A stretch of 64,000 bases of DNA from contig AP021856.1 in the NCBI GenBank assembly GCA_017347445.1, forward strand, positions 3,604,613 through 3,668,612, read 5' to 3'. Under the pieces are notes generated by a model. It was not told the DNA's origin. It was given only the letters and a program-made list of their open reading frames with translations, and made no database searches. Made by a program: the position numbers and the translations under genes. Shown piece by piece: positions 45,564 to 55,289 of this stretch; the stretch's first letter is position 1; every line of letters starts with the position of its first letter. This DNA comes from Candidatus Brocadia pituitae. Lineage in GTDB: Bacteria; Planctomycetota; Brocadiia; Brocadiales; Brocadiaceae.

Positions 45564-45649
45564 GAGATACTCAAAATTTCTGAATGTCAAATAAGTCCCT
45601 TATAAACAATTCCACACCATCGATAACCGTTTTCATGGGAGATTTGATA

Positions 45650-46906
45650 ATGATAAAGAATCTAGTATCGCCATTCAGGACATTAGCGTTCATGGCAGTA
45701 TTAGCTTCTGGAGGTATATACGGATGTTCCAAGGTTGACATGCCTGATGAAGTTATCACCGCATATCGTAAGGCTATCCAGATTAACCCGGGAATGGCGG
45801 TGGCCCATTATGACCTGGGCATAGCTTACAATGATCGTACCATGGTTGATGAGGCGATTGCAGAGCTAAAAAAGGCCATAGAGATTGATCCAAACTATAA
45901 GGACGCCCTTCTTCAACTGGGCTTGCTGTGCATGGAGAAGGGTCTTTGGGAAGATGCAGTTGCTGCCCTCGAATCTGTGGTCCAATTGGATCCCGCGAAC
46001 GAATTGGCGATTGGTAAGCTGGCCGATGTCTATAAATCCAGAAAGATGTTTAGTGAGGCCGTTCATGAATATAAACGGATGTTGGAGGCTAATCCCAAAG
46101 ACGTTGTGTCCCTGTATCTTTTAGGCACTGTTTATGCCGAAAAAAAAGAACCAGAAGAAGCAATGAAGGCCTTCAAAAAGGCCATTGAGCTCAATCCGAA
46201 TTATACTGACGCACATTTTGGTTTAGGGCAGATATTTTTAGATAGGAAACAATATGACGACGCGGTGCTGGCATTGAAAAAGGCTACTGATATCAACCCA
46301 AACCACGCCCCCGCACATTATTATCTCGGTTTGACCTACTATGCTCAACGCGACAATATCAAGGCAGCGGAGGCCTTCCGTCGGTCAATAGAACTTGATG
46401 CCAAAAATCCACAGGTGCATTATCATCTGGGGATTGTGTATGCGGACGAGAGGCTCTTTGATAAGGCGATAGAAGAATTTCGCACGGTAGTAAAGCTTGA
46501 TGCTGGCAATGCTGAGGCGCATTACCGGCTTGGAAAGGCCTATGCAGACAAACGGGTGCTGGTAAATGCGATTGCCACGGTTCGCAAAGCAGCGGCAGCT
46601 CATTATAATATACGAAATCCTTATTCTGACAAGAGGGCGCTGGACGAGGCAATTGCCGCATTACAAAAGGCAATTGAAGTAAATCCTTACAATCCATCGG
46701 TATATTTTGACCTTGGAAGCGCCTATTCACAAAGCAGGATTCTGGATGAGGCTGCAGCGGCTCTTGAAGAGACCGTCAGAATTGATCCGAATTTTGCCAG
46801 GGCACATTACGGCTTAAGTGTTATTTATGATCGAAAAGGGATGAAAGAAGAGGCACATCGGGAGTTTTCATCATATAAACAATTAACGGGCGAATGCAGG
46901 AATTAA
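45650..46906 (+). CDS. TPR-repeat lipoprotein
   Basis: The 418-aa protein starts with a signal sequence that ends in a lipobox-like IYGC (about residue 27), so it is probably membrane-anchored. The rest is about eleven to twelve TPR repeats of the DEAIAELKKAIEIDPN type. One repeat near residue 320 is irregular (VRKAAAAHYNIRNP), which suggests a small internal rearrangement. TPR lipoproteins act as scaffolds in the envelope; the partners are unknown. I chose ATG 45650 because GGGAG lies 8 bp upstream. A terminator follows 70 bp after the stop. Confidence 0.8.
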   Translation: MIKNLVSPFRTLAFMAVLASGGIYGCSKVDMPDEVITAYRKAIQINPGMAVAHYDLGIAYNDRTMVDEAIAELKKAIEIDPNYKDALLQLGLLCMEKGLWEDAVAALESVVQLDPANELAIGKLADVYKSRKMFSEAVHEYKRMLEANPKDVVSLYLLGTVYAEKKEPEEAMKAFKKAIELNPNYTDAHFGLGQIFLDRKQYDDAVLALKKATDINPNHAPAHYYLGLTYYAQRDNIKAAEAFRRSIELDAKNPQVHYHLGIVYADERLFDKAIEEFRTVVKLDAGNAEAHYRLGKAYADKRVLVNAIATVRKAAAAHYNIRNPYSDKRALDEAIAALQKAIEVNPYNPSVYFDLGSAYSQSRILDEAAAALEETVRIDPNFARAHYGLSVIYDRKGMKEEAHREFSSYKQLTGECRN

Positions 46907-46973
46907 ATTTCCTGAAGATATATCTCCTCCCAAAGGTTGTAATCTTCAGATATATGAAGCATTCATGGGTGTT

Positions 46974-47005
46974 ATTAAAAAGAGGGTCAAATCCCTCTTT
47001 TTTTA
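46974..47005 (+). terminator. Intrinsic terminator after the TPR gene
   Basis: AAAGAGGG pairs with CCCTCTTT around the 6-nt loop TCAAAT and is followed by a run of T. It is near-symmetric, so it may also act on the minus strand. Confidence 0.85.
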
Positions 47006-47156
47006 TTTCAATTCAATTATTTCCAAATATAATTTGTATTCAATACCGCATTTCCAGCATTGGAAATCAATAAAATCCTTTTTCTTTGTGTCGTACATCT
47101 TTGTGGCTACAAGTAGCTGAAGGCCTAATTCATGAGGGGAGAGACCGCCAAGCCCT

Positions 47157-48650
47157 ATGCGGGACAAGATATATGCATACCTGAAGTCTCAGGAGTCAGG
47201 CGCTACCAGCAGTGAACTGGTTGAACAGGTTTTAAAGATTAAAGGCGCCACACCCGGAGTCAGTAAAACACTCATACAGACGGCCGTTGCAGGAGACCGC
47301 AGATTCACCACAGACGAGCAACACCGCTGGAGAATAGCAGAAAGAGGGGGCACGCCCTTTCCTGAGACAGAGTTTGTTCTGCTCAGTTTCATAACGATTG
47401 ACACCTCTGAAAGATCAAAAACTCTTGTCGAGGTGAGTGCACAAAAATTGAGAAATGATACGATAACAGACCGGCTACACGTCTGCATACATCCCGGTTT
47501 GTCCGTAGCATCATCCCTCCACCTGCCTCCGGATTTTGCACAAGAAGTCAAAGGCGGAGTTCCTGGCGAGAAAGCGGCCTCTCTTCTCGCTCATTTCTTC
47601 GGAGAGGCGGTTTTGGTTGGCTATGACATCCAGACTGCCATTCACCAGATCAATAAGATGCTGAATACCTCCCATAAAACAATTGAAAATCCGCCACTGT
47701 GTTTACGCCATCTTACCAGGAAACTCATGCCGATGCTGCAGCAGAAATCACTGAACGATATCGCTTCATACTTCAAACTTCCCGTCCTGGATGTCCGGCG
47801 TACCGAAAGGGAGATTAATGCCGTTGTCGATATCTTTTCCCGGTATAGGGATCTTTTGAAAGCACAGGGCTTCGGCACCGTGGAGGAGGCGCTGGAATTT
47901 CAATACCCTCATATTGAGAATATCGATTTCAGCAGATATGCCTTCGATAAATATTTCCTAACATCCCTTCCTCAGAAACCCGGCGTCTATACAATGAAGG
48001 ACAAAGACGGCGCGGTAATTTATCTGGGCAAGGCAAAGAATCTGAGGGCTCGGGTGAGTTCCTATTTTTGGAATACCGCAGACCGGTTGCAAAAAACAAC
48101 CGACTTATTGCGGGACGTTCACCGCATTGAATATGAGGTTACCGGCTCAGAACTTGCCGCAATGCTTATTGAATACCGGCTGATACAGCTATACCGGCCG
48201 CGATTGAACCAGCAGCTCGAGGTACACGAAAGGCCTGCCAGATACGGGAAATTAAGAAATCTCATCGCCATCTTGCCTTCACCGGCAGAAGCAAGATTTG
48301 ATCTCTTCTTTATCGGGGAAGGATTGCCCCTGGAACAATATGAAGTCTTAAAAGATGCCGTAAATCTTTCAGAAATCGAAAGAATTTTAGACACCATGTA
48401 TTATGGAGGCGAGACAGATGGCCGTTCTTCCGGGTCTGCAAACGGCTGGAAAAATCCCCGAAATGACCGTTTGCCTGCTCGCATTGAAAACGGGGAGATT
48501 GACATTGTGTTGAGTTGGTTAGAAGCAAATAAGGATCACGTGAATTATATCAACATAGATACCGTTTGCACGAAAGAGGCATGCCTGGAACTGGTAATGG
48601 ACTATGTCAGAGACGAGGAAACAGCACAAAAGAAGCATTTCAGGAGATGA
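47157..48650 (+). CDS. GIY-YIG endonuclease with degenerate DnaQ-like domain
   Basis: The 497-aa protein starts with a winged-helix-like region (residues 1-65). An exonuclease-like fold (about 70-245) has lost the acidic residues expected in the first motif (FVLLSFITIDT) and reads LVGYDIQTAIHQ where LVGHN is expected. A GIY-YIG nuclease domain of UvrC/Cho type follows (about 275-370: KPGVYTMKDKDGAVIYLGKAKNLRARVSSYF). DnaQ-GIY-YIG fusions exist in bacteria and act in DNA repair. Here the exonuclease part is probably structural only. The stop overlaps the urea transporter start in ATGA. Confidence 0.75.
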   Translation: MRDKIYAYLKSQESGATSSELVEQVLKIKGATPGVSKTLIQTAVAGDRRFTTDEQHRWRIAERGGTPFPETEFVLLSFITIDTSERSKTLVEVSAQKLRNDTITDRLHVCIHPGLSVASSLHLPPDFAQEVKGGVPGEKAASLLAHFFGEAVLVGYDIQTAIHQINKMLNTSHKTIENPPLCLRHLTRKLMPMLQQKSLNDIASYFKLPVLDVRRTEREINAVVDIFSRYRDLLKAQGFGTVEEALEFQYPHIENIDFSRYAFDKYFLTSLPQKPGVYTMKDKDGAVIYLGKAKNLRARVSSYFWNTADRLQKTTDLLRDVHRIEYEVTGSELAAMLIEYRLIQLYRPRLNQQLEVHERPARYGKLRNLIAILPSPAEARFDLFFIGEGLPLEQYEVLKDAVNLSEIERILDTMYYGGETDGRSSGSANGWKNPRNDRLPARIENGEIDIVLSWLEANKDHVNYINIDTVCTKEACLELVMDYVRDEETAQKKHFRR

Positions 48651-49516
48651 CACCGATTTTCATATTCGCTAAATATTTTGTAGAAATACTTCTCCGGGGT
48701 ATCAGCCAGGTTTTTTTACTAAATAATGTAATAACAGGCGTCTTATTTCTGGCAGGAGTTTTTTATGCCTCCTGGCGCATGGGGATGGGGGCTGTCATCG
48801 GGGCGCTAGCGGGCACGGTTACTGCACTTATCCTGAAATACCATCGGGACGATATCAATCAGGGACTCTACGGATATAATAGTACGCTCGTGTGCCTGGC
48901 GATTTTCTATTTCTTCGGATTCACTGCGACATCCCTAATTGCTGCCATCACGGGATCCGTTCTTTCTGCAGTTATTACGAAGGTAATGCGGCATAGATGC
49001 AAACTACCCACCTTTACGGCGCCGTTCATTATTTCAACCTGGCTCGTAATGACTGTCCTCCTGACGTTTCATCCCGGTACCATACAAACATCCCTATCGT
49101 CAGACGCAGACAAGCTGGAGATCGTTCCTGCCTTGAGCTTAGGTGTTGGTCAGGTAATGTTTCAGGAAGATATGATTTCCGGCATCCTATTGTATATCGG
49201 GATACTGGTGAGTTCAAGGATAGCTGCATTCTATGCACTTTTGGGGGCTTTGCTTGGAGTTATTGTGGCCTTTGCATCTTCGTTCCCCCTCAATATGATA
49301 AATGCCGGGTTGTTTGGTTTTAATGGAGTTTTATGCGGGATAGCCTTTTCGGGCAACAAGTGGACCCGCGGAGTATTGGCAATAGCAGCCATTACCGGTT
49401 CTGTCTTTATAACGTATGGAACCATGAATCTTGGTATCATTAGTTTAACCTCGCCGTTTGTGATATCCACGTGGCTCGTTTTATTGATCAACAGCAAGAT
49501 AAGAGGAAGTACATGA
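48647..49516 (+). CDS. UT-family urea transporter
   Basis: The 289-aa protein has about ten hydrophobic helices in two homologous halves. Each half carries the UT signature: NQGLYGYNSTLVCLAIF (about residues 65-81) and INAGLFGFNGVLCGIAF (about 217-233). UT channels conduct urea down its gradient. For an anammox bacterium, urea could be a source of ammonium, but no urease gene is in the window. The ATG lies inside the stop of the upstream gene. It follows AGGAG directly and ends in an ATGA overlap with truD. Confidence 0.9.
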   Translation: MTPIFIFAKYFVEILLRGISQVFLLNNVITGVLFLAGVFYASWRMGMGAVIGALAGTVTALILKYHRDDINQGLYGYNSTLVCLAIFYFFGFTATSLIAAITGSVLSAVITKVMRHRCKLPTFTAPFIISTWLVMTVLLTFHPGTIQTSLSSDADKLEIVPALSLGVGQVMFQEDMISGILLYIGILVSSRIAAFYALLGALLGVIVAFASSFPLNMINAGLFGFNGVLCGIAFSGNKWTRGVLAIAAITGSVFITYGTMNLGIISLTSPFVISTWLVLLINSKIRGST

Positions 49517-50961
49517 TCAAAATAAAGGTCAGGCCGGAAGATTTTATTGTTGAAGAGATAGCTGACCTTCCGTTTCAGAAAGACGGGGATTTCTGCGTCT
49601 ATCTTTTGAAAAAAAGGGGATGGAATACCGTTGACATCTTAAAAATGCTTTCCAAAAAATTTACCGTACCATATTCACGTTTTTCCTACGGCGGTAAAAA
49701 GGATAAATATGCCTTAACTGCGCAGTACATCACCATCGCGCGGAAGAGCGAAAACCGAGCACTTCTCACTTTTCCCCGGTCTTCAGAACGAGGAAACAAA
49801 GATGATGGAAGTAATTCCGGGGACAGAACAACAATTGCACGGTTTCTTACAGAAGATAACACGGCAAAATCAAATTTAATGGCACGGCATAAATACCCAG
49901 TCCCCGTGAAGGTTGATGAGGAGAATTATTCCCTGGGTTTCGTTGGCGCTATGAACAGGCACATGGGACCTGACCTCATAAAGGGAAACAGATTTCACCT
50001 GGTCGTCAGAAATCTTACGGAAAATGAGTTAATGGCAGCGCTCAGTCAAATTGAATGCGTAAAAAAAGACGGTTACCCCAATTATTTTGATGATCAGCGA
50101 TTTGGTAGTTACGATACGCATCAGGGATTTGTCGCGGAAAAGATACTCAGGAAACATTACAACGGAGCGTTGAAGATATACTTTTCCCGCATCCATCCGG
50201 AGGACAGTAAGGAAGAAAAGGAACACCGGAAATTTTTCAGGGAAAATTGGGGAAACTGGCAGGTATGCCTGAAAGGGGCCAGGAACAGGTTCGAAAAAGA
50301 ATCGTTCAGCTACCTGCAAAAAGATCCCAAAGGATTTATTCCCATCCTGCAAAGGATATCCCACGAAGAAATGGTGCTCTTTTTTTCTGCATATCAATCA
50401 CACCTGTGGAACGAAGTTTTAAGGAAAATTATACGTTCGGTGAGCAACGATAATTTCATGCCATGGAATTCCGAGGGTAAGATTCTTCGTCGTCTCACTT
50501 CCTTTGGCTCACCCGGGACAGACACCCAGAATGACACAATTCTTCATTCTGGGAAACCCTGTCATTCTGAGCGGAGCGAAGAATCACATTTAAAAATTTC
50601 CAGAGGGATTACGGGTGATTATCTATTTTATATCCAGTTAGACGACGGGGGTAAAGCGTATTTAAGCACGTTAATCATTCCCATGCCCGCATCCAATATT
50701 AGAATGCCCGATGCATTTACCGAAAACCTGTATGCAGAGGTCTTACAGGAAAACAATGTAAAGTCCCCCATGTTTAACATAAGAAAATTAAGACAGGCAT
50801 TTTTTAAGGGTATCGAACGGAGGGCAATCGTTACCCCTGAAGATCTTTCGGTTGACTCGGCAGAGGATGAGATTTACCATGGCAAAAAAAAGTTGATCCT
50901 GAAATTCTTTTTACCGAGGGGATGCTACGGCACCATGTTTATTAAGAGACTGCTCTGCTGA
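49513..50961 (+). CDS. truD: tRNA pseudouridine synthase D with repeat-derived insert
   Basis: The 482-aa protein has the TruD catalytic segment GGKKDKYALT (Asp at about residue 62), an N-terminal RPEDFIVEEI and the FDDQRFGSYDTHQGF motif. It converts U13 of tRNA to pseudouridine. Residues about 335-362 are encoded by a dispersed repeat inserted in frame (GTDTQNDTILHSG, then CHSERSEESHL), in the region between the catalytic core and the C-terminal part. The gene stays open after the insert, so the protein may still work. It is the last gene of an overlapping three-gene operon. Confidence 0.93.
   Translation: MIKIKVRPEDFIVEEIADLPFQKDGDFCVYLLKKRGWNTVDILKMLSKKFTVPYSRFSYGGKKDKYALTAQYITIARKSENRALLTFPRSSERGNKDDGSNSGDRTTIARFLTEDNTAKSNLMARHKYPVPVKVDEENYSLGFVGAMNRHMGPDLIKGNRFHLVVRNLTENELMAALSQIECVKKDGYPNYFDDQRFGSYDTHQGFVAEKILRKHYNGALKIYFSRIHPEDSKEEKEHRKFFRENWGNWQVCLKGARNRFEKESFSYLQKDPKGFIPILQRISHEEMVLFFSAYQSHLWNEVLRKIIRSVSNDNFMPWNSEGKILRRLTSFGSPGTDTQNDTILHSGKPCHSERSEESHLKISRGITGDYLFYIQLDDGGKAYLSTLIIPMPASNIRMPDAFTENLYAEVLQENNVKSPMFNIRKLRQAFFKGIERRAIVTPEDLSVDSAEDEIYHGKKKLILKFFLPRGCYGTMFIKRLLC
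50518..50600. repeat. In-frame dispersed repeat inside truD
   Basis: The stretch contains CCCAGAATGACA and GTCATTCTGAGCGGAGCG followed by AAGAATC. These are the hallmark words of the widespread TCATTCTGAGC...GAAGAATC repeat family also present at 27286-27420 and 38041-38177. Its translation includes HSERSEES. Confidence 0.8.
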
Positions 50962-51076
50962 TTATCAAATTGCTTTTAGTTTGTTCTCAACAGGTGTCCC
51001 CGTAATCTGCTTCGTAAGATCCGCTCTCTTGACTCACGAATTGCCCTTTTGCGTTTAATATTTAAGACGCAACTCT

Positions 51077-51832
51077 CTACGCTTCCTGCGCTTTCCCCAG
51101 AAAGAATGGTGTCTCTAACCCCGTTTCGACAGGATGCCTGAGAAATTCTCCGTCATATTGAGCCGTCTTCTGCATAAGGTAGAAAGTCGAATGCGCCAAC
51201 GATGGAAATAGGCGAGCAAGGACGCGCGCCATTGACTGTGGAAAGGGATAAAATTGTGCGCCGCGCCGCAGTACACAGTGAAAGCCACCAGGGAAGCAGA
51301 CAGAAAAGAAGCGGGGGATTTCTGATGCGGTAAAGCCCCGGACGTGGGCAGAATAGGATTTCATTTGGGATGGCTGCATACCCCACAGAAAGGTCAGGCG
51401 ATTATGCAGTGCGCCAATATTGGGTACCCCAATAATAATGTGACCTCCAAGACGGAGCCTGAGTGCAATTTGGTGACTGATTCAGAAGAGCTCCTTCACG
51501 TGTTCGAACACCTGGTTCGCGATAAACAGGTCTACGCTTGCATCGTCGAAGGGAATGACCGCGCGCTCGAGATCGAGGACCCGAAGCTCGATACCATGTC
51601 CCTGTAAGCGTTGCCTATGCGCCTCGACGGAGTCAATCCCGATCAGTTGTGCTCCTGGAAAACGTCTCTTGACCAGACAAAGGTCGAACCCCTTGCCTGC
51701 ACCGAGGTCGCATGCGAGAAGCACATCAGGGAGACGCAAGAGCATTTCCTCAATGACATACCGTCCGTATTGTTCGTGTATATCGACAAACCGCAGAAGG
51801 CGGGAAGACCCGCCAAAAGCACCTGGTCTCAT
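51077..51832 (-). pseudogene. Class I SAM methyltransferase broken by an in-frame TGA
   Basis: One frame of 252 codons encodes a methyltransferase with the SAM site CDLGAGKGFDL (about residues 40-50) and an acidic GIDSVEAHRQ loop. Motif FIANQVFEHVKELF is followed by a TGA at 51482-51484, where homologues would be expected to have Trp or a similar residue. The same frame then continues as SHQIALRLRLGGHIIIGVPN and on to a normal end. The start ATG 51832 has GAGGAGAGG upstream. It is either a recent nonsense mutation, a sequencing error or, less likely, a recoded stop. Small-molecule or protein methylation is the family role. Confidence 0.75.
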
Positions 51833-52540
51833 ATGCCTAGATTCCTCTCCTCAAGAGTCACCGAACATAAAGTAAGCATACCATCCGCTGCATGAAGGAC
51901 ACCAGTAAGGTTTTTTCGAATCCCATCTTTCATAAATGACAGTTCGTGTTTTTTCAACCGATTCCCTGAAAATTAGATTTCTGAAAGGCTTGTCTATGAC
52001 GAGATCGACTTCACGTTCAAAAATTATTCAAGTTACTCCTTCAATTCAAAGTATTTACCACAAAGGGCACACTTCTTCCCTTTGTGCTATCAAAATACCA
52101 TTCTCTGAGAAATAAATCAAGACTGCGAACATTATAACAACACCTTCCATCTCGTTCCCAAAATTCATTTGGACACACAATGGCTTGAGAAACTCCGTTT
52201 CGATACACACGAAAATTTGATTTTTGTCATTCAGAAACTCTTGGATGGTACCTTACAAACAGCACAACCTTCGCCTTCCTGCCTTTATTGAACAACAAAA
52301 TAGACGCAGGGATTGTTTTGTCAAAATAGATTTGAATGAATGATTGTATCATGCTGCCAAATATTACACACGCATTTTGCCTTTTGTCAATCTTGTTTGT
52401 AAAATACTATTGAGGCATAATGGGTGTTTAAATAAAATATGTTTTTTGTTTCGACTAAGGCATATTGATTATATCGGAGGGATTCGCAGTATTTCCTGTC
52501 GAAGGACACAATGATACAAAAAGAATAGGAAGGAACGATT
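51833..52540. other. Long intergenic gap without recognised gene
   Basis: About 700 bp separate the methyltransferase remnant and rlmN. I see only short open frames with no ribosome site. A short hairpin at about 52050-52070 (AAAGGGCACA...TTTGTGCT) is present. The sequence is AT-rich and may be decayed. Confidence 0.4.
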
Positions 52541-53647
52541 ATGGACGAAACAGAGATTCAATCAATTACCAATATGACTCTATCTGATTTAGAGGCATTG
52601 TGTATCTCCATGGGCGAACCTGTTTACCGGGCGAAACAGATGCTTTTCTGGATTTACGATAAAGGGGCAACGGCCTTTGGCCAGATGTCCAATCTGTCTA
52701 AAAATTTTCAAAAACAGATTGCCGGGCAGTATCAGGTTTTTCAAACAAAAGTGAGCACTATTACACAAACTGCATACGGCACAGAAAAATATTTGATTCA
52801 TTTGCCCGATGAAAACGTAATCGAATGCGTACTTCTCAGGGAGGGTAAAAAGATCACTGCGTGCGTCTCAACCCAGGTAGGTTGTGCCATGGCATGCCAG
52901 TTTTGTGCAAGCGGCCTCCTGGGCATGGAAAGGGATCTGACCACCAGTGAGATTGTTGAGCAGGCACTCCATATCAAAAGTCATCTCCTCCCTGAAGAAC
53001 GCCTCACCAATATTGTATTCATGGGCATTGGCGAGCCACTTATGAACTATGATAACGTTATCAGGGCTGTCAGGATTATGAACGCCGAATGGGGGTTAGG
53101 AATTGGTGCCCGACATATCACCATCTCAACGGTGGGCGTTATCGATGGCATCCGCCGGTTGGCGCACGAAGGGCTTCAGGTAAATCTTGCAATATCCCTT
53201 CATGCACCCAACGATATCATAAGGTCAGAGATTATCCCATCGAATAAGAAAACTGGCATAAAGAACCTTGTTGCTACAGCCAGGGAATATTTCGAAATTA
53301 CCAGGCGTGACATCAGCTTTGAATACCTCTTGATCGAAGGAGTCAATGCATCCAAACATGATGCTGAATCCCTGACAAGGCTGCTGAAAGGCCTTCAGTG
53401 CAACATAAACGTTCTTCCCGTAAATCCCGTTGAAGAATTTCACCGGAGGCCACCTTCCCAGGAAACGATTGAAACATTTTGCAGCACATTGGAAAAACAT
53501 GGTCTCGTTGTTACCCTCCGGAAGAAAAAAGGCAGCCATATCAATGCCGCTTGCGGTCAGCTTCGTTTGCAGCGGGAGAACATCAGCGGGAGAAAATTGT
53601 ATGGAAAAGCAAAGAATATTTTGTTAAATACATGGGTTATATTGTAG
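52541..53647 (+). CDS. rlmN: Dual-specificity rRNA/tRNA methyltransferase RlmN
   Basis: The 368-aa radical SAM enzyme has the C-x3-C-x2-C motif CAMACQFC (about residues 117-124) and the conserved QVGC just before it. GEPLMNYDNV and the catalytic C-terminal Cys in NAACGQL are also present. It methylates C2 of A2503 in 23S rRNA and A37 of some tRNAs through a methylated-Cys intermediate. The length is normal. Start ATG follows a GGAAGGAACG ribosome site. It is followed by tldD after about 90 bp and may be co-transcribed. Confidence 0.95.
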   Translation: MDETEIQSITNMTLSDLEALCISMGEPVYRAKQMLFWIYDKGATAFGQMSNLSKNFQKQIAGQYQVFQTKVSTITQTAYGTEKYLIHLPDENVIECVLLREGKKITACVSTQVGCAMACQFCASGLLGMERDLTTSEIVEQALHIKSHLLPEERLTNIVFMGIGEPLMNYDNVIRAVRIMNAEWGLGIGARHITISTVGVIDGIRRLAHEGLQVNLAISLHAPNDIIRSEIIPSNKKTGIKNLVATAREYFEITRRDISFEYLLIEGVNASKHDAESLTRLLKGLQCNINVLPVNPVEEFHRRPPSQETIETFCSTLEKHGLVVTLRKKKGSHINAACGQLRLQRENISGRKLYGKAKNILLNTWVIL

Positions 53648-53738
53648 AATGGCATCTCTCGCCGACAGAGGCAACTTGGTTCAGCCATAACACCAGCATA
53701 AAGCGATAATTAAAAAGGAACAGATAAGGAGTATTCTC

Positions 53739-55289
53739 ATTGCAAGTCGCATAAAAACCGGACTCTTAGATACCCTCAGGGAAACGGCTGTAAAGGTTAT
53801 CCAAAAAACCAGTTCTTTGAAGAATTGCAGGTATGCTGATGTCAGGCTTGGTATCCATGAAGTGAAGTATGCCCATGCCGAGAACGGCAAGGCCAAGGGC
53901 ATGGACGAAGATGCTTCTCTCTCATTTGGGATCAGAATGCTTGCAGGGGAAATGAGTGCTTGGGGATTTTACAGTCAATCCATCGGCGGGAGTGAAGCTC
54001 GTCCTAAAAGTTTTGGCGAAATACTCACCCTTGGAGTGCAAAAGGCATACGCACGGGCTATTGCCAATGCACATAAAAAGGCAGAATTTAAACCCTTTGC
54101 TCCGTCTTTAACTGAGGTGACACTTGCCAGAGTCAATCCTTGCCGGGATGCCATTGATTCCGTTTTTGATGAAGATCCCAGAGCGATACCCGTGAAAGAC
54201 ATTCTCGCCCTTTGCATAAAAATTTCTGGGGCAATGCACAGCATTGGTAAGGATGTGCGGTATGCCTTTCTGCAGGTACAGACAGGCATACACCGGGAAG
54301 TGTTTTGCAGTTCTGAGGGTGCCTGCATTGACCAGGCACATGCACTTACGCAGGGAACACTGGCTGTTGTGGCACAAAAAGCAGGCGGTGTCCCTGAGGT
54401 TTGCCATGACTATCTGGGAGATCTCCGCGGATGGGAAGTGTTACAGGGGAAAAATATCTACCGGCAGCCCCTTGCTGAGTTTGCAGGTATGCGGACACAT
54501 GAAACCCTCGAACTTACCGAGGCTGAATTTCTCCCTGCTACGAACGAGCCGGTTGTCGTGGTAACAAACCCTCATTTTAATGCACTTTTGGTCCACGAAA
54601 TTATCGGGCATCCAACAGAGGCCGATCGGGCATTGAAACTGGAAACAGCCTACGCCGGGCGATCCTGGCTCTTGAGAGATTTACAGAACAACGAATTGGG
54701 AAAACAGATCGCGTCACCCTTATTAAACGCATATTCAGATCCATCCATGAATGGCTATGGACACTACAAGTACGATGCAGAAGGAACGCCTGCAAAACGG
54801 GTAAATCTTATTGAAAACGGCATATGTAAAGAGTTTATGAACGGGCGTGAACAGGCCGCGATTCTGCAGCATCCGCCAAATGGCTCTATGAGGGCAACCG
54901 ATCCTCATTCTGTCCCTCTCGTGCGAATGACCAACACTGTCTTTGCAAAGGGGGATAAATCCCCCGCAGAAATCATTGCCGAAGTCAAGGACGGGTACTT
55001 TATCGTCAACCATCGAATCCCATCTATTAGCGAATCCAGGGAAAATTTTCGGATTTCCGCGCAAAAGGTATATAAGGTTGAAAGCGGAAAAATTACCAAA
55101 TTATACCGGCAAGGAGGCATTACGGCTGATTCGAAGGATTTTCTTATGAATATCGATGCCGTGGGAAGTGACTTTTCAGTCTTTCCGATACCCAATTGCG
55201 GGAAAGGACAACCGATGCAGATCATGCGCGTTGGAAATGGCGGACCAACCCTGCGTTCGCGGGCAAAATTAACAGGACTTCGAACATGA
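53739..55289 (+). CDS. tldD: Metalloprotease TldD, probable ATT start
   Basis: The 516-aa protein has the TldD zinc motif HEIIGH (HExxxH, about residues 289-294) and typical GYGHYKYDAEGTPAKR and NGREQAA segments. The first usual start codon in frame is TTG 53817. However, the frame upstream encodes a normal TldD N-terminal helix (LLDTLRETAVKVIQKTSSL), which would otherwise be lost. The only candidate initiators before this are ATT/ATA codons. ATT 53739 lies 7 bp after a good AAGGAG, so I use it as start. TldD and TldE form a heterodimeric protease that matures peptides and degrades unfolded substrates. It overlaps tldE by 4 bp. Confidence 0.88.
   Translation: MASRIKTGLLDTLRETAVKVIQKTSSLKNCRYADVRLGIHEVKYAHAENGKAKGMDEDASLSFGIRMLAGEMSAWGFYSQSIGGSEARPKSFGEILTLGVQKAYARAIANAHKKAEFKPFAPSLTEVTLARVNPCRDAIDSVFDEDPRAIPVKDILALCIKISGAMHSIGKDVRYAFLQVQTGIHREVFCSSEGACIDQAHALTQGTLAVVAQKAGGVPEVCHDYLGDLRGWEVLQGKNIYRQPLAEFAGMRTHETLELTEAEFLPATNEPVVVVTNPHFNALLVHEIIGHPTEADRALKLETAYAGRSWLLRDLQNNELGKQIASPLLNAYSDPSMNGYGHYKYDAEGTPAKRVNLIENGICKEFMNGREQAAILQHPPNGSMRATDPHSVPLVRMTNTVFAKGDKSPAEIIAEVKDGYFIVNHRIPSISESRENFRISAQKVYKVESGKITKLYRQGGITADSKDFLMNIDAVGSDFSVFPIPNCGKGQPMQIMRVGNGGPTLRSRAKLTGLRT

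Noticed and set aside
51482-51484. Selenocysteine at the methyltransferase TGA
   Set aside because: No SECIS-like hairpin is visible directly downstream, and homologous context suggests Trp or a similar residue rather than Cys.
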